The notes under the pieces were generated by a model. That model had not been told where the DNA came from. It did no database searches and saw nothing but the letters and a program-made list of their open reading frames with translations. From Mixophyes australis (Eukaryota > Chordata > Amphibia > Anura > Limnodynastidae), in NCBI GenBank assembly GCA_036250195.1, contig JAVHZZ010000002.1:66242705-66306704 (forward strand): a DNA stretch of 64,000 nt, given 5' to 3'. Numbering within the stretch: position 1 is the first letter of the stretch; each line of letters starts with the position of its first letter. Shown here piece by piece: positions 22,771 through 34,356 of the stretch. The translations under genes were made by a program, and so were the position numbers.

Positions 22771-23167
22771 AAGAACTAGAGATGGTCACTGACCCCCGTG
22801 TTTTGATTTTGGATTCGGTTTTGGATCTGGATTACCGTCGTGTTTTGGTTTTGGTTTTGCAAAACCGCCATTGCGTGTTTTGGTTTTGGTTTTGGTTTTG
22901 TTTGGTTTTGTTTTGCTATTTTGTTGTAAAATCAATGTTTATGGGCCTAAAATAACCCAATTTAGTGCTCCAACTGCTTCATTGATAAGTAATCTAATTG
23001 TAGAGGTAATAAATCATCCAAAAAACAGTTTAATTTCTGGTAGGTAGTCCTTCATTTATTCTACACACAAAAAACAGATTGTCTTCCTCTCCATCTATGC
23101 ATATTGGCAATGCAGCCATCGTCTTTGGATGTATATTACACCCTACACTTATAATTAAATATGTAAA

Positions 23168-23400
23168 GAAATGGAAAAAGACAGTTTGCTTTCTGTCTCT
23201 ATAGACCCCCCTCCACTTGTTTAAAAAACAAAAAAATTCAGCCGTTATAGACTGTACAATATTAATTGAAATGGACAAAGCCAGTTTGGTTTCTGGCTCT
23301 CTAGGCCCCCCTCCACTTGTCGAAAATACAAAAAAATTCAGTCGTTATAGACTGTACAATATTAAGAGAAATGGACAAAGCCAGTTTGGGGTCACTCTGT
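23168..23400 (-). repeat. Tandem array, exact 100-bp unit, three copies
   Basis: GAAATGG(A/C)AAAG(A/C)CAGTTTGG starts at 23168, 23268 and 23368. The CAGTCTATAACGGCTGAA part on the minus strand matches the array at 59025-59335 in element G, which also has a 100-bp period. Confidence 0.8.
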
Positions 23401-23515
23401 CTATGACACGCTACCCTTAAGGATAAATTGCCCAAATAGCAGCCTTTCAAGAAGGTACGTGATATGGAAATGCCACAAGTCCCTTTCCTCTTTGGGGGTA
23501 GATTGCACCCTACAC

Positions 23516-26500
23516 TTACATAGAAAGTTTTAAAAATACGTTATCGTCATCATCTTCAGCTTCATCCTCACCCTCATCAGTGTGTACGTCATCATCACAG
23601 ACTATCAATTCATCGCCGCTTGAATCCGCCATTAGAGAACAGTCAGTGCTTGGATGTCTTGGATGGTGAAGGCCTTCCTCGTGGAAGATGTAGTTCATTT
23701 TTATAAACATCATTTTCTCAACATTTTTGGGAAGTAACCTTCTACGGCGATCACTGACTAAGTTCCCTGCTGTGCTGAACACTCGTTCAGAGTACACACT
23801 GAAGGGTGGGCAGCTTAAGTATTGCAAAGCAAGTTTGTACATGGGTTTCCAAATGGCCTGCTTTTCTTCCCAGTAAGGAAAGGGACTGTCTGACATTTCC
23901 ATATCAACTACCTCTTGAAAGTAATCCTTCACCATCCTTTGCATGTTTATACTCGTATTGGATGGAGTTATGGGCAAAGTGACACATTTTTTTGAAAAAT
24001 CCTTCAAACCAGCCCAGATGTTAAATTGTTCTGGTCTGCCCCCTGCATCTTCCCTGCTTCTTTTTGGGAAATTTAATTTTTTACGAGCAGCAGCTGCTTG
24101 AGAAAGTGAAGGAGGACACGTCGTCAAGCCGAGGCCCAGTTTAGCGGCCAACTTGCTGAGCAATAGCTCCTTGCAAAAGTTCACATCTCGCTCATTTACA
24201 AGTAAAGACTCAATGTAGGTTTTAAACCTTGGATCAAGCACAGTGGGCAAAACGTACTGATCCGAGTTCAAGATCTTACTAACTCGAGGATCATTGTGAA
24301 GCGAATGAAGTACTTGATCGACAAGGCCAACATACTTTGCTGAATTGCTTGCTTTTAGCTCCTCCTTCATTTTCTCAAGCTGCTTTTCCAATAGTCTAAT
24401 TAAAGGAATGACTTGGTTCAAACTAGCAGAGTCTGCACTCACCTCACACGTCACAACTTCAAATGGCTTCAGCACCTTGCACAGCACTGAAAGGATTCCC
24501 CACTGTGCAAGAGTGAAATACATCCCCCCTCCTTTCCCAATGTCATGGCTTGTGCAATGTGCTTGGATGGCTTTGCACTGTACCTCCATCCTCTGAAGCA
24601 TGTACAGGGTGGAATTCCACCTAGTTACCACCTCTTGCTTAAGGCAGGGCAACTTAAACTGCTCTTGGAGCTGCTGTAATCTCCTACATGCTGTGGCTGA
24701 GTGCCTGAAATGGCCTGAAATTTTACCGGGGCCACCGAAAGCATCTCCTGCACCTCACGGTTATTTCGTAGGAAGCTCTGCACCACCAAGTTGATGGTGT
24801 GAGCAAAACAGGGAATATGTTGGAAATCACCCAGCTGTAATGCTCGCACTATATTGTTGGCATTATCGGAAATTACATACCCTGGGGAGAGTCCAAGTGG
24901 TATAAGCCATGCATCAATCACATCTCTCAGTTTGCATAACAAATTATCAGCTGTAGGCCTGTTAGTGAAGCCGGTGATACAAAGAGTGGCCTGCCTGTGA
25001 CAAATGTTACGTAGTGGTGTACATGCTGCTGCTGTTCCTGCTGGTGAAGGTGAATGACCAACCCAGTGGGCTGTCACAGTCATATAGTCTTTGGTTTGGC
25101 CACTTCCACTTGTCCACATGTCTGTGGTTAAGTGGACAGTGGGCAGAATGACATTTTTCAGCGCAATCTCTACATTTTTACACACTTTTTGGCATAGTTG
25201 TGAAATTGCTTTACGGGAGAAATGGTGCCGTGATGGAATTCTGTAACTCGGACACAAAACCTCAATTAACTGTGAAAAACCAGCTGCGTTTATTGTGGAG
25301 ATTGGACGCAGATCTAACACTAACATTGCAGCCATGGCGTCTGTGATTCGCTTGGCGACTGGGTGACTGCTGTCATATTTGCTTCCCCTCGCAAATGATT
25401 GTTTCACAGTTAATTGCTGAAATGTAGGACTGCTCATTTTCTTGACCTGCCTCTGGGATGACGATTCACCCCCAGCAGCAGCAACAGCAGCAGCAGTGGG
25501 ACTAACGCTTTCTTCAGAGGAATCAATAATAGTGCAGGAATCATCCAGCCTTAAGTGGGATGCCGGGCTAACTCCAAGCGCTACTGAGGATATTGATGAG
25601 GATGGTATGGTGGGTGTATTTTGTAGCCGTCGGGATGTCGGTGAGCGGAGGGTCTTAGCTGATGATGGAGTGCTTGTATTTTTTTGGGAAGAACTTTCAT
25701 CTTTTCCCAACACTTTGCCATGAACTCTCGTTAAATGGCGTAACATAGACGAGGTTCCAAGATGGTTAAGGTCCCTCCCTCGACTGACTGTGGCTTGACA
25801 TACACTACAAATGGCTATACAATTGTTGTCTGGATTTGGGTAGAAATAATTCCACACATAAGAAGTGGATTTTTTTGTTTTATGCCCAGGAATGACAATG
25901 GCCTTTTTCTTGTCAAGTGCCAGAACTGCAGCCACTGGTGCAGGACTTACACAAACAACCTCATCCTCATCAACATCCTAACTAGCGCCCTCGTCTCCTA
26001 CACAAATCTCCGCCTCATCCTCTTCTAATTCCAAAGTGGCATCCTCAATTTGGGTATCACCGGCTACACTCGGTCTATTAAGGCACACAGCAGCAGAATG
26101 CTCACGATTAGACATTTCACTGTTGGATGGACTCTCCACAGGGATTGTTGTCATTTGTGAATCAGAGCAAACATTCTCCTCTAATGCCTTACTGTTATCT
26201 TGCAGCTCGGCTTTGACGCGTAACAGTAGTTGTGCACCAATTGTAGGCTGGGTAACTTTTTGGGATCTGCCACTAATAGCCAAAGGTGAAGGCCTCATTC
26301 TCTCTTTGCCACTGCGTGTGTAGAATGGCATGTTTGCAATATTTTTTTATCGGCACTTAACTTTTGCTCAGTAACACTTCTTTTTCGCTTCAACTTTTTT
26401 TTTGTTTTTTGCACTGATTTCGAAATACTCTGTTGTTTGACATTGCCTTGGCCAGATGACGTACTGGGAACACTAACATCAGGACTGGTGACAGAACCTG

Positions 26501-26527
26501 ATCATATGTGGACTGCTTTGAATCCAT
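23516..26527 (-). pseudogene. hAT transposase with BED zinc finger (element F), lightly damaged
   Basis: The predicted start at 26527 (MDSKQSTYDQ) matches the MESKNLEDK start of element B. Downstream, MPFYTRSGKERMRP matches MPFTTRSGKERLRP of B. In the central frame (24625-25935) a BED finger has C43, C46, H66 and H71 (VWNYFYPNP, AICSVC, RHLTRVH). It is followed by LTTDMWTSGSG (first catalytic Asp), VISDNANNIVRAL (second) and CFAHTINLVV. The last frame (23516-24652) carries EVVTRWNSTLYML, the dimerisation region, SERVFSTAGNLVSDRRRRLL and an acidic tail. Damage seen is one in-frame TAG at about 25980, a frameshift near 24720 that splits the core from the C-terminus, and one or more shifts near 26340-26500. 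It is a DNA-cutting and joining enzyme in the ancestral state. The family is related to ZBED-type hAT proteins. Confidence 0.9.
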
Positions 26528-26559
26528 TCTGAGCGCAAAGCACTTGTAGTGGTAAAATT

Positions 26560-26838
26560 TATTTGGTAAGATGCTGCTGACAGATATGATTTTTGACAGC
26601 CAGAAATATTTATGCACAATTATGGGGGACACCCCAAAAGCACTGGGGAGTGCTAAAAATTAGTTGGTAGATACTGCTGACAGATATGACTTTTGACAGC
26701 CAGAAATATTTATGCACAATTATGGGGGACACCCCAAAAGCACTGGGGAGTGCTAAAAATTAGTTGGTAGATACTGCTGACAGATATGACTTTTGACAGC
26801 CAGAAATATTTATGCACAATTAGGGAGGACACCCCAAA
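26560..26838 (-). repeat. Tandem array, exact 100-bp unit, three copies (5' region of F)
   Basis: CAGATATGATTTTTGACAGC or its variant starts at 26581, 26681 and 26781. Units also share CACAATTATGGGGGACACCC. It lies between the presumed transposase start and the lost 5' terminus. Confidence 0.88.
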
Positions 26839-26840
26839 AG

Positions 26841-27376
26841 AATACTCAGGGATTTCAGTGCAAGCATTTATTCATGTGATAAGTATTAGCTAAAGGACTA
26901 GAACACCCCAACAATGTTGCTGAGCATTTAGGCGTCATATAGACAACTGTGATCCTTTCTATGGTCTGCATGATAATATGCTACAAACATGCAACATCAC
27001 TAACACACATGTGGATCGGTGATACCATGAACCAACAGGCATACATATCAGCTCCTTCCACTATGTGTAGGCAGCGGGTACAATTGCAGAACTTAAATGG
27101 GCATTATAATGGAACATTACCTTGAAAACAGTGTATTGCAGAGGGTACTCCCATCTCTGAGAGGCTATTGTTTATTTATAAGACGTAGGTATTCAGTTAT
27201 TGTAAAAGGTAAGTTGTCCTGTTGGAGCACTTTCTTTTGAGGTGAATATTGATTTGTCTTGGCTGGGCAAGAACAATAAACCCTCTCCCCCAATATGCCA
27301 CCTCTCTAATCAGTTTATTTTTTTAAACTTATATCGCTGTTTATTACCCTACACCCACTGCCCAGGGGTGTAGGAA
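26841..27376. other. No gene seen
   Basis: Unassigned. The 5' end of element F was expected here and was not found. Confidence 0.4.
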
Positions 27377-27378
27377 GA

Positions 27379-27540
27379 GCCCTAGTGCTTTCAGCACTGA
27401 GCTGGGTGTCCCTAGAGGGGAGGCCCACTTGTTTTTTTCGGCGGACCCCACTCCCTAGGGAATCCATCCCAGCACTGAACAGCCTGGGGTTGGTTTGTCA
27501 TTATAGCCTAAACCAGCAGTAGGCTGGAAGCACTAGGGTT
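27379..27540. repeat. Inverted repeat (short MITE-like)
   Basis: GCCCTAGTGCTTTCAGC on the left pairs with GCTGGAAGCACTAGGGTT on the right. No duplication was recognised. A T-run follows. Confidence 0.5.
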
Positions 27541-27819
27541 AATAGTGAATAGAGGGGGGACTCCACGTTTTTTTTTTTTTTTTTAACTTTGATCTATTTG
27601 TAACAGTTTTGACAGCTGCCAGGACCTCCGGCTGTATAGTCAGACAGTGTAGCAGTGATGTGTTTACTAATCTCACAGCTAGATAAGGACAACACAGGAG
27701 AGTTTGCTAAACACGGGAGTGTTTGACATCACAGCAAAGCGCCAGAGATGACCAGCGATTTTGAAGATCAGGGTAAAAATTGTAGCTTAATACATTTGAG
27801 AAATTTTGGACTAAATCGT

Positions 27820-27900
27820 GGATTTCCTCCGGGTGCTCTGGTTTCCCCCCACACTAAATCAACATTTCTAGTAGGTTAATTGGCTTTTATTAAATTGACC

Positions 27901-27931
<31 letters not shown>

Positions 27932-28002
27932 GGGACAGGGACTGATGTGAGTTCTCTGTACAGTTATACGGAATTAGTGGCGCTATATAAATAGATGATG
28001 AT
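27820..28002 (+). mobile_element. SINE, 5'-truncated, with (CT)n
   Basis: Keeps the GATTTCCTCCGGGTGCTCTG block and the AGTAGGTTAATTGGC block seen in the SINE at 6972-7242, but lacks the tRNA-like head. A (CT)n run occupies 27903-27931. The tail reads CGGAATTAGTGGCGCTATAT and then AAATAGATGATGAT, which matches the L2 LINE tail closely. Confidence 0.75.
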
Positions 28003-28564
28003 TTATTTAATTAATTTTATATTAACTGTTTGCAAGAATAGATGATTCTTGCATGTTAAATTGTATTTAAAAGTATATTAAACAATAGAATTTAATTAAT
28101 GGCCTATTTACATTGGGAATGCACAGCTTTCAATAAGTAAAGTATATAGTTATGAAGTATACATATTGATACTATATATTAAAGGGAAGTGTATGCATAT
28201 TCTCTTAGAATGTGTTAAAACCAGGGATGGTCCATAAAAAAAAATAAGGTTACCTCTGTTTTATATAATCCTCATATCACTGTAAAATAATGACTTGCCT
28301 ACTGACAGTTTTAAATCCAAGAGTGATGCTAATAATGCTATGTGTTTAGAGACTTGTGACATGATGCTATTGAAGGGCCTGGTTCAAAAAGTTCTTTGTA
28401 TTCTATCAGTATTTTACACTCTATACAATGAACTCCTCTATAGCAGGTATGTCAAACTCAAAACCCCAATTGGACCAAATAAACATAAAAGTCTCATATG
28501 TAATTTTGTAAGGTATATTATTAAGAAACAGCAAAAATAAATTTAATGTTTTCATCCCGATGCT
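28003..28564. other. No gene seen
   Basis: AT-rich, no supported feature. Confidence 0.4.
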
Positions 28565-28730
28565 TGACACTGTCCTGTCCATGCTGATTTTGCTCCCCTG
28601 CACCTGTCTCCCCTGATGTAAACTGTGCCCTCCATTCTACTTTTGCTCCCCTTCATCTTTCTCCCGTTTCATACTGTGCCCTCTATTCTGGTTTTGCTCC
28701 CTTTCACCTGTCTCCCCTGATTCACACAGA
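28565..28730. repeat. Tandem array, about 62-bp unit, three copies
   Basis: Repeated blocks with TTTTGCTCCCCT(G/T)CA and CTGTGCCCTC(C/T)ATTCT. Confidence 0.65.
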
Positions 28731-29160
28731 AACTTGAGTATACGTAAGTTATCAATTCTGTGTTTATCCTTTTTATTTTACAAGAAATCAATGCATTATA
28801 CCTTTATGTGTCATTTGTAACTTGTTTTATCTTAAGCATTGTGGATGTATTTTTAATATTAAATTACACTTAATAAGTTCATGACTCTGTATTCTTATGA
28901 ATTCACACGACAGTTTGGTCAAAACACAACATAGTTGAAACAGGGGAGAACATTGTGGTTTATGTAAACTCTGATTAAAATAAGTTGTAAAATATCTGTT
29001 TTAAGGGAGAACCTAAAGCTTCCTTAATAAGATTGTCCACTCTTCACAAAGAACCTTGGTGGTGGCATAATCGGTAAGGCAAAGCTTGTTGTCATAGATA
29101 AGTAAGGATTCAATCATTTTTGACAGACCAGGTGGTTGTTTTTGATTAACTCTTTGTCAC
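28731..29160. other. No gene seen
   Basis: No supported feature. Confidence 0.4.
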
Positions 29161-29164
29161 ACAC

Positions 29165-29440
29165 ATGTCACGCAGGCTCAGGTGAGTGCTGATCGTGATA
29201 GAGACAGAGATAAGTTGCAAAGCCAGGTATCAGGAGGTTGCTGAATGCAGAGCCAGGAACTGCTTAATGCTTAATGCAAGGTCAGAATCAAACAGGACAC
29301 AGATGCAGGAGCCAGGAAGCTAGCGTGTAACGCTATCACTGGCAGTGAGTGAAGGACAGGAGAGAGCCTTTCAATCAACACTCGCTGGGAGACACACGTG
29401 AACTGCATAGCAGATTTGAGTATAAAGCAGAATGCAAAGC
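29165..29440. repeat. Possible LTR-retrotransposon-like fragment
   Basis: Purine-rich text such as GGCTCAGGTGAGTGCTGATC and GCAGGAGCCAGGAAGC has the look of a vertebrate LTR. No termini or duplications were found, so this is only a suggestion. Confidence 0.25.
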
Positions 29441-29647
29441 AGATAAAAACCTAAAATGTACCTAGTAATTAGGAGGTGACCAATTATTTTGATACTGCAA
29501 TGTCAAATATTATGAAAATATCATCATCATGAAAAATTTGAGTATATTTAGAAAGTAGTGTAACTGTTAACTAATTATTTTAATACTCAATTCAAATGTA
29601 ATTAACCCTGGCATATCTTTAACGTTTTCAATATTTTTACTTTTCAC

Positions 29648-29810
29648 CAGTGGCATAACTACCATTGGTGCTGCAGGTTCCATGCAGCGGGGCCCCTGTA
29701 AATAATGGGGCCCGCTGCATGGCAGATGCAGAGGGTCAGGGGCCCTGGTTCCCTCCTCACCCCGCTCCACTGGGGCCCACAGCTCGCTTGTTCCACCTCT
29801 GCTTTTGCTG
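29648..29810. mobile_element. Partial MITE (CAGTGGCATAACTACC end)
   Basis: The left end resembles a hAT-type terminus and is followed by a hairpin of GCAGCGGGGCCCC with GGGGCCCGCTGC. The matching right terminus was not found, so the copy is truncated or decayed. Confidence 0.45.
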
Positions 29811-29999
29811 TAACACACAAATTTGCCAGATATATTGGTTTAGGAAACAATGTGGTTTTGATGTTATGTGTTGTTTTTGATGTTTATAGAGCATTTTTTT
29901 TCACCTACGCACAATGTGATGGCTGACATTACTGAGTCACAAACCTTAATTGCTAGTGATTCCATAGTCCGCATATTCATAATTATTGATTCAGCCCGC

Positions 30000-30480
30000 A
30001 AAATGTATGCGCTGTTTCTGTGCACTTAATATAGCAGCTTACACTCATAGTTTCAGATACATATACTAAGGAATGTTCTCAATGCACCAGTAGCAATATT
30101 TATATATTTGTTCTACATGGCTAATGTCCATTAATGCAATAGTCACTTAAATAGTAATGGAACTGTGAGAATACATTATTTCGGATGATATGGGCTATCA
30201 ATTCTTAGTGTTCTAAATTTCGGCGGTTTAAGTAGTTTGTTGGCATGCTCTTGCCTGTTGCACATTATTCATTTAAATGGAGCATTAGCTGCAGTGGCTA
30301 CATTAAGTTATTTACATGATATAGATTAATTACATTTATTATTTAAAACAAAGCAAAACAGACTGATCTGTCTTTTAGAATTCCATAATGCATTGGGACA
30401 TGAGACAAGAGGGAGATTGCAAACACCATCAATGACAAACATAATTTGAGTGGAAGGATATTGTGTAGAGTAATAGCTGT
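30000..30480. other. High-complexity repeat-poor block, candidate conserved noncoding element
   Basis: No repeats and no frames. It contains many TAATTA/ATTAA cores such as GATTAATTACATTTATT near 30327, with ATTCATTTAAATGGAGCATT near 30269. The texture is typical of conserved vertebrate enhancers. Inference only. Confidence 0.3.
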
Positions 30481-30544
30481 CCTAAAATAGAAAACTTTAG
30501 TTGATATTTAATACTTAATGCTCTGTATGACCTCACTAATAAAC

Positions 30545-30780
30545 CATACCTCTTAACATTGGCCTTCTGGGAACTGGGATAATTTGGCATGCTGCTTACT
30601 ACGAGGACGAAGTAGCACTTCAGAAGTGCTAGGCTGTTCCTGACCTCCCTCGCCTCCTAAACACTCTAGATATGTTGTGCGCAGTAGAACTGGGTATGCA
30701 TTGCATGGGCACCAAACTTCTGACCATTGGGACAGAGGAACAGTCTAAAAGTGCTTAAATCTTGATAGTTGAAAGGTATG
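30545..30780. mobile_element. MITE with CATACCTC termini
   Basis: The left end CATACCTCTTAAC pairs with the right end GTTGAAAGGTATG. It is flanked by AATAAAC on both sides (30538-30544 and 30781-30787). With the next base out the copies are TAATAAAC and GAATAAAC, seven of eight. It resembles the MITE at 13449-13719. Confidence 0.65.
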
Positions 30781-30787
30781 AATAAAC

Positions 30788-32713
30788 TACTGCTAACATT
30801 AGTAGTACAAGAACTTATGGAACTTTTAGAAGAAAACAAACCTGTTACACTCTAGGTACATATAAATGAGGTCATTTGTGAAATGCACAGAATGCACACT
30901 GACAATTACTTTGATTTTACACTTCTATGGAACATTCAGTAGACGTCAAGTTGCAGTATTACTTTCTTAGCTTTGGAGATAACTCCACACACCAAAAGTG
31001 TGCTTCAGTTTAAAGGGACATAGAAAACTTTAAAGGTCACAATATCACTTTACAACCATTTTCTATTTTCTCCTAAACTACTGATTTGGTTATTCTTATC
31101 TGTGGTATAATTGATCATGACAATGAGGGAACATCGAAGCATGTGGCATTGTTACTCTTTGAAACTTTTTATTATGTGGCTTCTAGAGGATGGTGCAAAG
31201 TGTGTCTCATCTTATATACAGGGATAAAATCTTGTATCCAGCTCTAAACTATTGTAATTTCAAGTGCTTTTTTTTTGGAGTGGAAATATCTGTGCGCCCA
31301 TTCACAAATCAAGTTCCCCCTCTAATCTGTACTCTTTACCCCTTTATCTCATTTCAATTATTTTGGTAGCAAAACGAATTCTCACTGGTCATGCTAAGTG
31401 CATACGTATGCCTAGTCTGCATTTAGCCAATAATACCCTTGCCCCACCCTGCTCCTCCCATGCACTTTAGCAGAAACCAGGCGTACAAGTACAAATTGAG
31501 GCACGTGGCATCACTGAAGAGGATTTTAGCACTGTGCCTTGCCAGTTTTTGTGCATACAAAGTCAATATACCTCAAGAGGATTCTGCTGAAAGATGAAAC
31601 AATTGCTAAATTGCCCAAATTATTTTTTTCTGTTTAATATGTTATGGAAACAATTTTGTTGTAATTGAATATTTTTTTTTTACATAGTTCACTTTTTTTT
31701 CTTGTGAATGTTGTGTGGACGGGAGGGGTTATTTTTATTGATTGTCAGCATTTCCACATTTTGGGGGGGGCGGATAACTTATTTTTTTCACAGTTAGGGG
31801 ACATTATGGAAAAAGTTTGAATTTTATTATTACATTTTATTATCACCAAATAAGGTTATGGGAACACAGTGTAGTTAATTTTTAGATTTTGTCCTTTACG
31901 AATTACACACGCTATGCACCACAAAACTCCTTTGATTTGCTCTGCCAAGCGCAAATGAAGGAACACATCCCCTAACTTAGGAAACACTGCCCACTACATT
32001 GGGATCCCTGGGATGGCAAAGTAGTCACTGTCTTGTTCTATACAGCAGCCACCACAGTGGATATGGGAGGAGTCCTAGTGCTCTTCAGTACAGATCTGAA
32101 GCTATAGAGGCAAGAGACCTGCACTGACACTGTTTTTCACTATGGCAGGGTTATTCCTCATTCCTCTTGTACCCCTTGTACAACTTTTCAGCCAACCACC
32201 TAACCATAGTTAAGCCTCTCCCACCACAGGATCCTGAGGGTAAAGGTAGTCAAACAGGGGTCTTCACACTTGCAGGTTTAAAACACTTAAATAGATGTGA
32301 TGCAGAAGCAAGTCCAGTGATACACAAGCACAGCAGATGAAAGGACTGGGCAGAAGGTCATCTTCTTTGGATAAATCAATGATATAGTTTTATATATTTA
32401 CAGTCTCTATAAGTGAAGGTTCACAAAGCGCTTGAATATAATTCACTTCTGTACATTGCATTATTGATGCATAAATCACTTCTTTATCTTCCCACAAAAC
32501 ATTAGGCAATAACAGGTTCCCTTTGTCTCAAAAGCTGACACTCACTTAATTTGGTACTGACCCTCTCACATTTCTTCTCCTGCACAGCAGATTTAGAGGA
32601 AATGATTTTGGTTCTCTTAACTTCACTTGTAGAACACACCTGGCTGATTGTACAGATTAGGCTGTACTTTCTCTCCAGGGGGTCTATTTATTACACAATG
32701 ATCTATACAATGG
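30788..32713. other. No gene seen
   Basis: No coding sequence, RNA gene or terminal repeat could be supported. Confidence 0.45.
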
Positions 32714-32807
32714 CTGTTTTCCAGAGCCGGATTTAGACCTCATAGGGCCCTAGGCAGGATACTGTTTTTGGGCCTCCTCCCTGAAACAATCCATAGCACT
32801 ATATTTT

Positions 32808-32965
32808 ACCATATACCCCTATAGTTACGTAGAAGTGAAAGCATGTGCCGCCGCATGCCTACCATATACCCCTATAGTTACGTAGAAGTGAAAGCATGTG
32901 CCGCCGCATGCCTACCATATACCCCTATAGTTAAGTAGATGTGAAAGCAGGTGCCGCCGCGCAGC
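32808..32965. repeat. Tandem repeat, about 53-bp unit, three copies
   Basis: ACCATATACCCCTATAGTTA recurs three times, followed by GTAGAAGTGAAAGCATGTGC in the first two and a variant in the third. Confidence 0.85.
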
Positions 32966-33261
32966 CAAAGGAGGTGGGGGCATGGCTTGCATCTTTGGGG
33001 GCGTACCTAACATGTGAAAAGAGCAAGGCCACCCTGCTGCAGAAAAAGGCACCCCTAAATAATTACCGAGCAGTCTCGTTTTTTTAAGTAGTTGGGTCAA
33101 AACTAGAGATAAGCGCACTCGGATTTCCTGAATCCGAGCCCACCCGAACGTTGCCGATCCTAGTCGGATCCAAGACAGATCCAGGTATTGGCGCCAAATG
33201 AAAAATTGAAACCGAGGCTCGGAGTCATAATCCCGCTGTCGGATCTCGCGATACTCGGATC

Positions 33262-33293
33262 CTATAAATTCCCCGCTAGTCGCCGCCATCTTC
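33262..33293 (+). promoter_or_regulatory. TATA-like box plus YY1 site (element B)
   Basis: CTATAAAT at 33262-33269, then GCCGCCATCTTC at 33282-33293, which is a strong YY1 consensus (reverse of AAGATGGCGGC). The spacing and the flanking TCGCGATACTCGGAT are conserved with element D at 14463-14493. Confidence 0.55.
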
Positions 33294-33354
33294 ACTCGGG
33301 CATTGATCAGGGTAGAGGGAGGGTGTGTTAGGTGGTCCTCTGTCCTGGTAGATC

Positions 33355-33445
33355 TTGTGCTGTGCTGTTTAGTTCTGTGCTGTACTGTGCTGTGCTGTGT
33401 TGTGCTGTGTTGTGCTGTGCTATGCTGTGCTGTGCTGTGCTGTGT
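33355..33445 (+). repeat. (TGTGC)n microsatellite
   Basis: Imperfect pentanucleotide run of CTGTG/TGTGC with TGTGT variants. Confidence 0.85.
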
Positions 33446-33447
33446 TC

Positions 33448-34340
33448 TGCAGTATCAGTCCAGTGGTGCTGTGTTCTTTGCTCTGTCAATTTTGAGTTCA
33501 GTGGTGCTGCTGGGTCCTGTGTGCTGTGTCCTGTTCAGTCCAGTGGTCCTGTGTCCCGTGCTCTGTGCTTCTAAGGGCATAGTTATTTCCCCAATATTCC
33601 CAAGTGTTTAAAAAATTAAAAAAAGTTAATAAAAAAAATATACAAAAAACGAATTAATTTTTTTTTTAATTACAACAAAATTTGCCAAACCAATCCTGCA
33701 GTATAAGCCCATTGGTACTGCAATATTACCAAGTTCACACATTCAGCAGTAAAAGTCCAGTGGTACTGCTGCAATATTACAAAGTTCACACATTCTGCAG
33801 TATCAGTCCAGTGGTCAGGGCCATCTTTTCCATTGGGCACGATGGGCAGCTGCCCGGGGGCCCCATAGGCACGGCTCTTAATGAGAATAAATAATCCTGC
33901 AAAAGAAAAAAACCTACAAGGGTCACTGAGCAAGTACATCTATCTATTTCTATATATCTATATCTGTATCTGTATACATCTATATATCTATATCTATATC
34001 TAGGGGCCCTGGTGCACTGCTTTGCCCGGGGGCCCATAATGTTGTTAAGATGGCCCTGCCAGTGGTGCTGTGTGCTGTGCTCTGTCAATTTTGAGTTCAG
34101 TGGTGCCGCTGGGTCCTGTGTGCTGTGTCCTGTTCAGTCCAGTGGTCCTGTGTGCTGTGCTCTGTGCTTCTAAGGGCATAGTTATTTCCCCAATATTCCC
34201 AAGTGTTTAAAAAAAGTTATAAAAAAAAATACAAAAAAATAATTTAAAAAAAATTTAATTACAACAAAATTTGCAAAACCAATCCTGCAGTATAAGCCCA
34301 TTGGTACTGCAATATTACCAAGTTCACACATTCTGCAGTA
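33448..34340 (+). repeat. Imperfect tandem duplication in 5' region of B, split by MITE C
   Basis: CTGCAGTATCAGTCCAGTGG begins at 33448 and again at 33796. The second unit is interrupted at 33816 by MITE C and resumes at 34059. Without C the units are about 348 and 288 bp. Both carry CTAAGGGCATAGTTATTTCC and CAATCCTGCAGTATAAGCCC. Confidence 0.85.
33816..34058. mobile_element. hAT-type MITE C, nested in B
   Basis: A 243-bp element flanked by the perfect 8-bp duplication CCAGTGGT (33808-33815 and 34059-34066). Terminal inverted repeats are CAGGGCCATCTT and AAGATGGCCCTG. The interior holds a (TATC)n-like microsatellite at about 33930-34000. No coding sequence. Confidence 0.92.
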
Positions 34341-34356
34341 TCTTGTGCTACATATA

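Larger units (their letters stand above)
22779..26840 (-). mobile_element. hAT-Ac-like element F, nearly full length
   Basis: The left terminus TAGAGATGGTCACTGACC is the 3' end of a minus-strand element. It is preceded by ATAAGAAC at 22771-22778, which would be the target duplication. The right (5') terminus and the second duplication copy were not found, so the element seems truncated near 26840. It holds GTTTTGG arrays (22793-22918), a 100-bp tandem array, a nearly complete transposase and a second 100-bp array. It belongs to the same branch as element G at 57582-60062. After the stop codon both read GTGTAGGGTG, an AATCTACCCCCAAAGAG-like segment and the same 3' tandem repeats. Confidence 0.85.

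Noticed and set aside
26841..27000. 5' terminus of element F (GAGCATTTAGG near 26924)
   Set aside because: Only a loose match to GAGCATCTCTA. It is not followed by ATAAGAAC and lacks the CCGAGC motifs expected at that end.
33303..33611. ORFs in the (TGTGC)n region
   Set aside because: Cys/Val/Leu-rich peptides from a microsatellite.
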